Program-made: the position numbers and the translations under genes
Source: CBDEFX01 sp965237635
Lineage (GTDB): Bacteria; Chloroflexota; Dehalococcoidia; Lucifugimonadales; CAUZJF01
Reading direction: 5' to 3'
Length of the DNA: 64,000 nt
Assembly: GCA_965237635.1 (NCBI GenBank)
Contig: CBDEFX010000002.1
Coordinates: 434,001-498,000, forward strand
Notes under the pieces: generated by a model
What the model saw: only the letters and a program-made list of their open reading frames with translations
Told to the model about the DNA's origin: nothing
Databases searched by the model: none
Shown: piece after piece, positions 42,480 to 51,689 of the stretch
Numbering within the stretch: the stretch's first letter is position 1
Layout of the letters: every line of letters begins with the position of its first letter

Positions 42480-43919
42480 ACCCGCAAGACTAGTCTCCAA
42501 GGCCCTCACTCCCGTTTGTCGTTCGAAGTTGAACCAGCCACTGACTGGGATGACGGACAACAAGTGAGCCCATACCCGAGTCAATGTCCACGATGCCAAA
42601 ACTACCGTAGCCCTCGGGGAGAGAGGGAGATAGTTGAGCCTTTGAGGACCAGGGGTCCTCGTTCCATTTCCGTCGTGATGGAGGACACGTTGCGTGTGCA
42701 GCCTGACATCGCGGGGGCAAGAAGCACTGGCGGCCGCAAGGCCCTCGTCTTCTCGGATTCGCGACAGGACGCGGCGCAGCTCGCCGGCGACCTCAGGAGA
42801 GACCATCGGTATGACGTGTTCCGTCAGTTGCTGTACCGGGTCCTACACAGGTGCCGAAATTGCGACGGCTCCGGAGTGCTCAGAGATGAAGAGCCTTACC
42901 AGATCGGGCGCGAACCTTCAGTCACTGAGACCACTTGCAGCGAGTGCGCGGGCGAAGGGCACTTGCCACATCCGCGTCCCATTTCTTACAAGGAGCTGCG
43001 AAGCAACGTGATCGATCTGCAGATCGATCGGGAGATTAACCCAACCGACGGCCATTTGTCCGACGCCTTCGAGAGACTTAATGACGACCACAGCTCGGTC
43101 TACGCCGATGCCCAGACGGCCTTCGACATCTCTGCCAGACGCGAGGTCTCTCAGGACGACTTCGGGCTGGAGCCGTTGGGTCTGGCAATGTGGTCAGTAA
43201 TGCTACACGAGCAAACGGGGCAGTTGGAAGCGCTGAGTCAGGACGAGACGCGCTTGCTCCTGAGGACGGTCGCTCGCATTCTGGCCACGGAGAACGTCCT
43301 CTTGCCCCCGAATCCCCTGAAGCCCTGGGATTGGCCGTACGACGACAGGATGCAGGCCTATGAGAGGCGGCGAATCATCCCTGCGAATCGCCGCCAGGGC
43401 GACAACATCGTTCCCTACAACCTCCGGCCTTACAGGAAGTTGGGCAGGTACGTTGGCGCAATAGCCCGCACACTGGTCGCCGCAGGGCGAATCCAAGACG
43501 CAGACAAATGGTTGGAAGAGTTGCATTGGCCTTTGTGGAATGCCCTGAAGGGCTTCAAGATTCTGGTTCCGGTAGGTAAGAGAGTCGGCGACCAAGTTCC
43601 TTACGGCATCCGCATTGACTCATTCGAGTTGTGGCCCATTGAAGATGCGGTGTTCAGACGCACCGCGTGCCGGTACGTGATGGGAGAGGCCCTACTGGGC
43701 GTGTGCTATAGGTGCGGTCAAACTGCGGAGCAATTCGAGGCGACATCCATCCAGAACTTCTACCGCAGGGCTGCCATGTTTGCGGGGTCCGGGTCCGGGT
43801 ATCCCGATCCATTCCCCATCCAAGCGGCGGCACACACGGCAGTCGTCGGAAGGCGTGAGGCGCGAAACATCGAGAGATGGTTCCAGAATCTCTTCCGTGA
43901 GTCCGAGCACCGGGAAGAC
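42480..43919 (+). pseudogene. Middle fragment of a large DEAD/DEAH helicase (DUF1998/DrmA-like type)
   Basis: About 480 residues in one open frame. GGRKALVFSDSRQDAAQLAG is the start of the second RecA lobe in large DUF1998-containing helicases, followed by two CxxC pairs (HRCRNCDGSG, ETTCSECAGEG, zinc-finger-like) and a helical region ending in HTAVVGRREARNIERWFQNL. In relatives the motif V/VI region (TTTMEVGVDIG, QRAGRAGRR) comes next, but IS3 starts at 43920. The N-terminal lobe is missing at the IS1380 fragment. DISARM DrmA and several other defence helicases have this build; I cannot decide which. Confidence 0.6.
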
Positions 43920-44008
43920 TGAGGTGGTACCCAAAAACTAGACAACTGGCTAAGAGAGAGTCCAGCTCCTAAAATAACCGGCAACTAACCGACGTGGAGG
44001 AGCAGGAC

Positions 44009-44293
44009 ATGAAGCAGACGAGGAATAAGCACAGTCCGGCGTTCAAGGCCAAGGTGGCCTTGGCCGCCCTTGCGGGGGAAGAGACCATCGCCCAGCTGGC
44101 CAGCCGATTTGAGGTCCATCCCAGTCAGATTCACGCCTGGAAAAGGGCCCTGGCGGAAGGAGCCCCGGAGCTATTTGCCACCAATCAGAAATCCCAGGAG
44201 AAAGCCAAGGAAGCTCAGATTAACCACCTCTACCGGCACATCGGCCAGCTGAAGGTGGAACGCGATTTTTTGTCGGAAAGGTCCGGTCTATGA
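44009..44293 (+). CDS. IS3-family transposase OrfA (helix-turn-helix)
   Basis: 94 residues, identical to the product of 2909-3193 (MKQTRNKHSPAFKAKVALAA). The start follows GGAGGAGCAGGAC. It ends in an ATGA overlap with orfB. Confidence 0.88.
   Translation: MKQTRNKHSPAFKAKVALAALAGEETIAQLASRFEVHPSQIHAWKRALAEGAPELFATNQKSQEKAKEAQINHLYRHIGQLKVERDFLSERSGL
44266..44272 (+). other. Predicted -1 programmed frameshift site of IS3 copy 2
   Basis: T TTT TTG in the OrfA frame (GAT TTT TTG at 44264-44272). A -1 slip leads straight into the OrfB frame 18 bases before its ATG, with no stop between. Confidence 0.7.
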
Positions 44294-45225
44294 GTCGCAG
44301 CATACGGCGAGCCATGATAGACCGAGACCACCAGCAGCTGTCTTTGGTGCGTCAATGTATCCTGCTGGACGTCAGCCGGGCCTCGGTGTACTACCGGTCG
44401 GTACCGACCAGGGCAGAAGACCTGGAGTTGATGGCCCTGATGGACCGTCAGTATTTGAAGACCCCCTTCTACGGCTCCAGGAAGATGAAGGCCTGGCTGC
44501 TGCAACAGGGCTATCTGGTGAGCCGAAAAAGGGTTCGAAGGCTGATGCGGTTGATGGGTCTGGAAGCCATCTACCGGCGTCCCAACACCAGCAAACCAGC
44601 GCCGGGACACCGGATCTTTCCCTATCTGCTGAAGGGAGTGGAGGTTAATCGGGTCGACCAGGTCTGGGCCGCGGACATCACCTACATCCCCATGCCGAAG
44701 GGCTTCCTGTACCTGGTGGCCATCATGGACTGGCACAGCCGGCACGTGCTGGCCTGGAAGCTCTCCAACACCATGGACACCAGCTTCTGCGTGGCGGCGT
44801 TGGAGGAAGCCCTGGGTAAGGGACGACCGGAGATATTCAACACCGACCAGGGGAGTCAGTTCACCAGTGAGGCCTTTACCCAGACGTTGCAGGAGCAGAG
44901 GGTCCAGGTCAGCATGGATGGTAAGGGTAGGTACCTGGACAACATCTTCGTGGAGCGGCTGTGGCGGAGCATCAAGTACGAGGAGGTGTATCTGAAAGCT
45001 TACCAGACCGTCGCCGAGGCCCGAACTGGGATCAATGCCTACCTGGAGTTCTACAACCGGCAGAGGCCTCACCAGGCTTTGGGCTACCGGACCCCAGCAG
45101 AGGTGTACCAACATGGCCAGGAAGAAAGGGGAGCAGCAGCTGAAGAAGCAGGGCTGCCATCGGGCTTGGTGAAACCTAGCGCAGGGGTGGGAGACTCTCT
45201 TAATTTAGCCCTCGTGCTGTCTTAA
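44290..45225 (+). CDS. IS3-family transposase OrfB (DDE integrase core)
   Basis: 311 residues identical to the product of 1977-2912, with the same DDE residues (WAADITY, NTDQGSQF, VERLWRSIKYEEVY). Usually made as an OrfAB fusion; the ATG at 44290 overlaps the orfA stop. Confidence 0.93.
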   Translation: MSRSIRRAMIDRDHQQLSLVRQCILLDVSRASVYYRSVPTRAEDLELMALMDRQYLKTPFYGSRKMKAWLLQQGYLVSRKRVRRLMRLMGLEAIYRRPNTSKPAPGHRIFPYLLKGVEVNRVDQVWAADITYIPMPKGFLYLVAIMDWHSRHVLAWKLSNTMDTSFCVAALEEALGKGRPEIFNTDQGSQFTSEAFTQTLQEQRVQVSMDGKGRYLDNIFVERLWRSIKYEEVYLKAYQTVAEARTGINAYLEFYNRQRPHQALGYRTPAEVYQHGQEERGAAAEEAGLPSGLVKPSAGVGDSLNLALVLS

Positions 45226-45242
45226 TAATGGGGTCCACCTTA

Positions 45243-46579
45243 GGTCTGGAGAAAGAGAGACCACCGCGTCATCCTTAGCGAGCAAAGAAGAAAGCTCAAG
45301 AAAGGAGGACAACAGTGGTCAAGGAAAGGATGGACCTGCTGGAGCTATTGCGCAGGGGGGGAATGGACGGTGACGTGGACTTCCTACGGGAGGCACTGAG
45401 AGTGCTGGTAGAGGGGATCATGGATGCGGAGGTGTCATCGAGGATCGGTGCTGAGTATGGAGAACGCAGCCCTGAGCGGGTGACCCAGCGCAACGGGTAT
45501 CGGTCCCGGGCGTGGGATACCCGTGTGGGGACTATGGAGCTGCACATCCCGAAGCTTCGAGAGGGGAGCTACTTCCCGAGCCTGCTGGAGCCACGGCGTC
45601 GCAGCGAGCGAGCTCTGCTGGCGGTCATTCAGCAGGCCTACGTGGAAGGTGTATCGACAAGGCGGGTGGACGACCTGGTCAAGGCCCTGGGGTGTGAGGG
45701 TATCTCCAAGAGCCAGGTGTCGCGTATCTGTCAGGAGCTGGACGTGGTGGTGGATGGCTTCCTGGGCCGTCCGCTGGACGGTGGACCCTACCCCTACCTG
45801 TGGCTGGACGCACTGACCCAGAAGGTCAGGGAGGACGGCAGGATCGTCAACGTCAGCGTGGTGGTGGCGACGGCCGTCAATGGCGAGGGCAAGCGGGAGA
45901 TCATTGGGATGGACGTGGGTACCAGTGAAGACGGCGCCTTCTGGCTGGCCTTCCTACGCTCGCTGTCCGCCAGGGGCCTCAGCGGGGTGGAGCTGGTGGT
46001 ATCGGACGCTCATCAGGGACTCCGCGGCGCCATCGCCGCAGTCTTCGGCGGAGCCAGCTGGCAACGGTGCCGCACCCACTTCATGATCAACCTGCTCACT
46101 CGGGTACCCAGAAGAGTCCAACCATGGATGGCCACCATGGTCCGCACCATCTACCAGCAACCCTCCCCCGATGAGGTACACGCCCAACTCGATAGGGTGA
46201 CCGATCAACTCGGAGACCGGTTCCCTCAGGTGGCCTCTCTACTGGACGAGGCTGGACCCGATATCCTGGCCTTCTCCAGCTTCCCTGTCGCCCACTGGAA
46301 GAAGATCTGGTCCAACAACCCCCTGGAGCGTCTCAACAAGGAGATCAGGCGTCGCACCGATGTCGTGGGCATCTTCCCTAACCGACCAGCCGTGCGTCGC
46401 CTGGTTGGCGCCGTCCTCGCTGAACAGCACGACGAATGGGCCGTCGGCCGCCGATACCTCACACCCGCCATTCTGATCCTAAACGAAGCTCTTCCGGAGG
46501 CCGATCTCGCGGAGGCGACAGCCGCCTAAACAACATCAACAGGATGACGCACTCTTACACCACTTGACGGGACGTGACC
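45243..46579 (+). mobile_element. IS256-family element, copy 2, left end missing
   Basis: Matches 26756-28116 from the GGTCTGGAGAAAGAGAGACC point onward; the outermost 35 or so bases on the left are absent where IS3 begins. The right tip (...CACTTGACGGGACGTGACC, ending 46579) is intact and cuts into an SDR gene. Compared with copy 1 there is a short insertion near 45278. Confidence 0.88.
45315..46529 (+). CDS. IS256-family transposase
   Basis: 404 residues from the GTG at 45315 (ribosome binding site AAAGGAGG). Catalytic residues are as in the copy at 26852. It differs from it in a few places (MINLL for MTNLL; VGAVLAEQ for VGPVLAEQ; C-terminal RRYLTPAILILNE). Without its left tip the element is probably immobile alone. 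Confidence 0.95.
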   Translation: MVKERMDLLELLRRGGMDGDVDFLREALRVLVEGIMDAEVSSRIGAEYGERSPERVTQRNGYRSRAWDTRVGTMELHIPKLREGSYFPSLLEPRRRSERALLAVIQQAYVEGVSTRRVDDLVKALGCEGISKSQVSRICQELDVVVDGFLGRPLDGGPYPYLWLDALTQKVREDGRIVNVSVVVATAVNGEGKREIIGMDVGTSEDGAFWLAFLRSLSARGLSGVELVVSDAHQGLRGAIAAVFGGASWQRCRTHFMINLLTRVPRRVQPWMATMVRTIYQQPSPDEVHAQLDRVTDQLGDRFPQVASLLDEAGPDILAFSSFPVAHWKKIWSNNPLERLNKEIRRRTDVVGIFPNRPAVRRLVGAVLAEQHDEWAVGRRYLTPAILILNEALPEADLAEATAA

Positions 46580-47238
46580 GGGTTGCCATTGGGGATATCC
46601 TGGAGCAGGAGGGCCGCAAGCTCGCTGCCGAGATCACGGAGATGGGCGGCGATGCATTCTTCGTACGGCTCGACGTGACCAGCGAAGAGGACTGGGCTCA
46701 CGCTGTGCAGGCGGTCGTAAGCCGGTCCGGAAAGCTTGACATGCTGGTCAATAACGCCGGTATCTATCAGAGGGCCACTGTCGAGGAGACCGACAGCGAG
46801 GGCTGGGACCGCGTCATGGAAGTCAACGCCAAGGGGGCGTTCCTCGGCACAAAGGCAGCGATACCGGCGATGCGGAAGGCGGGTGGCGGTTCTGTAGTCA
46901 ACATATCGTCCACCAGCGGACTTTTGGGTACGGCCATCTCGACGGCGTACCCTGCGTCAAAGGGTGCGGTACGTCTCCTTACCAAGTCCACGGCTATTCA
47001 GTACGCCAAGGAGGGCATCCGCGCCAACTCCGTTCACCCCGCCGGAATCACGACCGACATGCTGCCAGAGGTCCTTACAACGCCCGAGCAGCGACAGGAA
47101 CGTCTCGCAAGCATGCCTCTGGGGCGGTTCGCAACGCCGGAGGAGATCGCATATGGAGTGCTGTTTCTGGCGTCAGACGAGTCGTCATTCATTACCGGCA
47201 GCGAGCTCGTTATTGATGGGGGCAAGACGGCCGAATAG
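46580..47238 (+). pseudogene. SDR-family oxidoreductase, N-terminus lost to IS256
   Basis: From VAIGDILEQEGRKLAAEI the frame runs through the second half of the Rossmann domain (LDMLVNNAGIYQRA), the catalytic Ser (VVNISSTSG) and YPASKGA (Tyr-x3-Lys) to ITGSELVIDGG and a TAG at 47238. The TGxxxGIG nucleotide-binding loop and first strand are missing beyond the IS256 tip, so it cannot bind NAD(P) normally. It abuts an aminotransferase gene and may have been in its operon. Confidence 0.85.
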
Positions 47239-47535
47239 TTGGGAATAGAGATGAGGTCAGAAGATACGGATACTGAGATTGGCCGTTACCAAGCGGCCCA
47301 TCCCAGGTCGAAAGAGCTGCAGAGTGAGGCGGCGCGCTACCTTCCTGGCGGCAGCTCGCGGGGGGCCGCCTACTTCGACCCGTATCCCTTTTTCGTCGAG
47401 CGGGCCGAGGGCCAGCACGTCTACGACGTGGACGGCAACCGATACCTCGACTTCATGCTGAATGCCACGACCTACGTTCTCGGCCATGCCAACCCCCAGG
47501 TGGTCGGAGCTGTGCAGGAGCAGGCTGGCAGGGGC

Positions 47536-49267
47536 TTTAGCCCGAATCCACCGAAGGAGGGCGTCGGGTTAGCGTCCTGAGGCGGCAAGAAGGTGCTCTT
47601 GTGCTTCTGGGATAATGGTTTTGTAGCAAAAAAACGGCCCCGGAAAAGGAGCACCCAGTAGATGCTGCCACGCAACCACCCCGACCGGATCCAAATCACC
47701 TTCGACGACCGCCGCTTGGTGGCCAATGCCGGGCTGCTCCTTCCGGCCACCCTGGCGCGGCACCTCGGCCTGCCCGAACTCGTCCGGCAGCGCCTCGACC
47801 TGGGCGATGCCCCGGGGCGGGCGAACACGAGCGACAAGATGATGACGCTGGTGGCGTCTGCGCTGGCTGGGGGCGACTGCATTGACGACGCCGATGTGTT
47901 GCGCACCGGGGGGACGGCCTGCACCCTGGGCGGCACGGTCAAGGCGCCATCCACCCTGGGCACCTTCCTGCGCAGCTTCCGGTGGGGCCACGTCCGTCAA
48001 CTCGACCGGGTGAGCCGCGAGTTGCTGGCCCGGGCTTGGCAGGCCGGGGCGGGACCCGGCGACGGGCCCCTGACCATTGACCTGGACTCCACCATTTGCG
48101 AGACCTACGGACTGGCCAAGGAGGGCGCCCGCCACCACGGCTATACCGGCAAGCGGGGCTACCACCCGCTGCCGGCCATCGCCGCCGGCACCGGAGACGT
48201 GCTGATGTCCCGGCTGCGCGAGGGCCGGGCCAACACCGCCCGCGGCGCCGCCCACTTCCTGCGGGAGACGGTGGGACGGGTGCGCTACGCCGGGGCCGAC
48301 GGACGACTCACGCTACGGGCCGACAGCGGGTTCTACACTCATGGCGTGGTATCCGTCTGCCGCAAGATGGATGTCCGCTTCTCCATCACCATCCGCCAGC
48401 ACAAAAGCCTGCACAATCTCATCGAGGCGATACCCGAAGATGCCTGGACGCCGATTCCTTACTGGATGGACGGTGCCGCCGATGTGGCCGAGACCACCTG
48501 CACCCCCTTCCAGGCCGAGGCGGACGCCGCGCCGGTACGGCTCATCGTCCGGCGGGTGAAGCCGACGCCCGGTTAAGAGCTGGCCCTCTTCGCCAAATAC
48601 AGCTATCATGGCTTCATCACCGACCGGGACGGGGAGTTGCTCGAACTGGAGGCTGACCATCGCCGCCACGCCGAGATCGAGAATGCCATACGCGACCTCA
48701 AGTACGGCGTCGGGCTGAACCATCTCCCCTCGGGCCGCTTCGCCGCCAACGGCGCCTGGCTGGCCGTCCAGACGATGGCCCACAACCTGGCCCGCTGGAC
48801 GGCGCGGATCGGTCTGGGAGAGCGGATAGCCACTACCAAGACCCTCCGGCGGCGGTTCTTCTCCCTGGCCGGACGGCTCACCCGCTCGGCACGCCGGTTG
48901 ACCCTGCATCTTCCGGATCGCTGGCCTTGGGCTGAGAAGTTCAGCCGTGCCTTGGCCCGGCTGCGAGCCATTCCACTCCCGGCCTGACGGCACCGTCGGC
49001 GACCGACCCACCCACCGGACAACCGAAGATCCCCGCAGACTCGTGCCAGCCCGGTCCGAGAGAGTTCCCTGCTGCGTATTCTCTCGCCATCCCGCGCATC
49101 GCAGCTCCCGCAGACGGCCATAGGGGCCCCTGTGCGGCGATGAAGACCGTCCGCCGACCTCCCTACCCCAAATGGAACCCAGGCTATTTCCCCTGTAGCT
49201 CCCTCACCCCCCCCCTTCCGTTTTCCTCACGCCGTCCATCGGTGTCCTTCGGTGGATTCGGGTTTAG
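47536..49267 (+). mobile_element. IS1380-family element, copy 2, complete with TTTAG target duplication (element 47541-49262)
   Basis: The tips CCCGAATCCACCGAAGG and CCTTCGGTGGATTCGGG are inverted repeats at 47541 and 49262. TTTAG flanks both sides (47536-47540 and 49263-49267). Length is 1722 bp. It is inserted in the aminotransferase gene. Confidence 0.92.
47662..48987 (+). pseudogene. IS1380-family transposase with in-frame stop
   Basis: 441 codons homologous to 1-1176. The frame stops at TAA 48574-48576 (RRVKPTPG-stop-ELALFAKYS) and resumes in frame, keeping the EIENAIRDLKYG region and the C-terminus. Copy 1 reads PGSQLALF here; four of five adjacent bases differ, so the change is a small cluster rather than one point mutation. 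The N-terminal 304 residues hold the first two catalytic Asp but not the Glu, so transposition should be lost. Confidence 0.88.
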
Positions 49268-50403
49268 CCATAGCACGCCTACGGAGGCACAGGTCCTTCT
49301 GGCCAAGATGCTGTGCGATAGGGTGCCTTCCGTCGAGAAAATCCGCTTCACCAACTCCGGCACCGAAGGGACTCTGAACGCCATCCGCGCCGCTCGCGCT
49401 TTCACCGGCAAGCACAAGATCGCCAAATTCGAGGGCGGCTATCACGGCAACCACGAGTACGTCTCTGTTAGCGTGAATCCGCCCCTCGGTGGCTGGACCC
49501 CAGCGGACCGACCGCTATTCCCGAATGGCCGGGACAGCCGCCCAGCATCCTTGAGGACGTGGTCGTTCTGCCTTACAACGACCTGGAAGCTAGCGAGCGA
49601 ATTGTGCACGCGCACAAGAACGAGCTGGCCTGCGTGATAATGGAGCCAGTCTCGTCTAACTTCGGGTACGTCCCCGCACGCCCCGAGTTCCTCCGGGGCA
49701 TCAGAGACTTGACCACTGAGCTCGGCGTCGTTCTGGTATTCGATGAGGTGCAGAGCTTCAGGCTCTCAACCGGCGGCGCGCAAGAGCTATTTGGTGTCAC
49801 GCCCGACATTACCGCCTTCGGCAAGTCTATAGGCGGGGGCCTGCCGGTGGGCGCCTGGGGAGGGCGAGAAGACCTGATGGCCCTCTTCGACCCGACGCAT
49901 GGGCCGGTCATATCTCATTCCGGGACGTTTAACGGGAACGCGATGACAATGGTCGCCGGCGAGGCGACGCTCGCGTAGCTGACCCCCGAGGTCTACCGGC
50001 GGATGAACTCCCTGGGCGACACGCTCAGGGAAAAGCTGGGCGCCGTCTTCGCCGAGCTCGAAGTCGAGGCTCGGGTAACCGGTATCGGCTCCCTGTTCGG
50101 TACCCACTTCACATCTAAAGAGGTCACTGACTACGCTCTTTCGTACGTAGCGATCAGAAGATAAGGCGGGGCCTCTTCACAGGCCTTCTGAACGAGGGAG
50201 TCCTACTACAGGCCAAGAGCTTTGGAGCCCTTTCGGCGCTGACCACCGAAGCCGAGATCGACACACTGGTGGACGCCACGCGCCGGGTGGTACAGCGGAT
50301 CAAATGATCGGGCACCGGTCCTCTTCCTCTCCTTCGATGGGCCTTGCGCAAGAATGTCATTGGGAGCGCTGGCTAGAGATGGGACCACCCCTCCCCAGAC
50401 CCG

Positions 50404-51689
50404 TGTATAGACCGGGGACATAGCTTACACATGTTCGGGGACATGGTGGACACCATAATAGGCATGACTTCATTACAAGGAGGTGGTCATGCCATGGAAG
50501 GAGATGTCCGTTATGTCTCAGAGGAGAGAGTTCGTGGAGCTGGCACAGGCTGAAGGCACCAACAAAAGGGGCCTTTGCCGTCGCTTCGGGATCAGCCCTA
50601 CGACTGGATACAAGTGGCTTGGGCGTTTCCGTGAAGGGAGCGAGGCAGGCCTGGTCGAGCTGCCGCGGCGGCCTCACTACTCGCCTGCACGTACCCCATC
50701 GCAGGTTGAGCAGGCGGTGCTGTCTGCCCGTGCGGCCCATCCGGCCTGGGGAGCTCGTAAGCTGCGACGGTGGCTTTTGGAGCGCAGGGATGTGTTTGAG
50801 GCGGACATGCCGGCCCCCAGTACTATCACGGCGATCTTGCGTCGTCATGGCCGCATTGACCCCGCCGAGGGGCCCAAGCACCGTTCCTGGCAGCGATTTG
50901 AACACCAGGCACCCAACGACCTGTGGCAGATGGACTTCAAAGGCCACTTCCCCCTTACCCGAGGACGCTGCCACCCTCTGACTGTTCTGGACGATCACTC
51001 TCGGTTTGCCTTGGGGCTGCAGGCCTGCGGTAACGAGCAGGGAGAGATGGTGCAACAGCGCCTGACGGCTATCTTCCGGCGCTACGGCTTGCCCAACACA
51101 ATGTTGATGGACAATGGCTCCCCGTGGGGCCATGACCAAGACCACCCCTACACACCTTTTACAGTCTGGCTGCTGAGGTTGGGCATCGGAGTCAGTCATG
51201 GACGCCCTTATCACCCTCAGACACAGGGAAAAGATGAGCGCTTCCACCGAACCATGACCGTTGAAGTGCTGCAGGGGAGCAGCTTCACTGATCTGGCGCA
51301 CTGCCAGAGAGCCTTCGACCTGTGGCGGGACATCTACAACTTGGAGCGGCCCCATGACGCCCTTGACCTTGCTACTCCGGCCACCAAGTACCAAGTGAGC
51401 CAAAGACTGTTTCCCGAGGTCCTTCCACCCTTGGAATACGAACCAACTGACCTGGTACGCCGTGTTCACGACAAAGGTAGGCTCCAGTTGTTTGGCCGTA
51501 TCTTCAAGGTACCTAAGGCCTTCAAGGGCATGCCAGTGGCTATTCGGCCGACAACTGACGATGGAGTCTGGAACGTCTTCTTCGCCACTCATCAAATCGC
51601 CCAGCTTGACCTCAGGCACGATGCCTAACATACTCAAATGTGTCCACCATGTCTCCGAACACCCGTCCACCATGTGTCCGGTCCATACA
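50404..51689 (+). mobile_element. IS481-family insertion sequence with about 50-bp inverted repeats
   Basis: Left end TGTATAGACCGGGGACATAG and right end (read inward) TGTATGGACCGGACACATGG align over about 50 bp, including the inner TGTTCGG(G/A)GACATGGTGG. One transposase gene lies inside. I cannot confirm a target duplication. Confidence 0.75.
50489..51628 (+). CDS. IS481-family transposase
   Basis: 379 residues from the ATG at 50489, just after CAAGGAGGTGGTC. HTH domain (GLCRRFGISPTTGYKWLGRF), helical linker and rve integrase core with Asp in DLWQMDFKGHF, Asp in TMLMDNGSPWG and Glu in QGKDERFHRTMTVEVL (the DDE triad). The C-terminal beta domain (VHDKGRLQLFGRIFKVP) is present. The length is normal and nothing is broken. 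Confidence 0.93.
   Translation: MPWKEMSVMSQRREFVELAQAEGTNKRGLCRRFGISPTTGYKWLGRFREGSEAGLVELPRRPHYSPARTPSQVEQAVLSARAAHPAWGARKLRRWLLERRDVFEADMPAPSTITAILRRHGRIDPAEGPKHRSWQRFEHQAPNDLWQMDFKGHFPLTRGRCHPLTVLDDHSRFALGLQACGNEQGEMVQQRLTAIFRRYGLPNTMLMDNGSPWGHDQDHPYTPFTVWLLRLGIGVSHGRPYHPQTQGKDERFHRTMTVEVLQGSSFTDLAHCQRAFDLWRDIYNLERPHDALDLATPATKYQVSQRLFPEVLPPLEYEPTDLVRRVHDKGRLQLFGRIFKVPKAFKGMPVAIRPTTDDGVWNVFFATHQIAQLDLRHDA

Larger units (their letters stand above)
43920..45242 (+). mobile_element. IS3-family insertion sequence, copy 2 (1323 bp)
   Basis: Same length and apparently identical sequence to 1960-3282 but inverted. It truncates the helicase fragment on its left and the IS256 left end on its right. 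No target duplication (flanks GGGAAGAC and GGTCTGGAG). Confidence 0.92.
47251..50307 (+). pseudogene. Class III aminotransferase (glutamate-1-semialdehyde aminotransferase-like), disrupted
   Basis: Left part: YLPGGSSRGAAYFDPYPFFV ... NRYLDFMLNATTYVLGHANP to GRGFS. An IS1380 element (47541-49262) follows. The right part resumes HSTPTEAQVLLAKMLCDRVP, RFTNSGTEGTLNAIRAARAF and VLVFDEVQSFR. Removing the IS and one TTTAG copy restores the frame perfectly. Further decay: a one-base frameshift near 49515, a TAG at 49976-49978 (ATLA-stop-LTPEVYRR) and another frameshift near 50155, with the native end ...RRVVQRIK at 50307. GSA-AT-like enzymes are PLP-dependent; the Lys region is KSIGGG near 49825. A non-heme role is possible. 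Confidence 0.85.
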
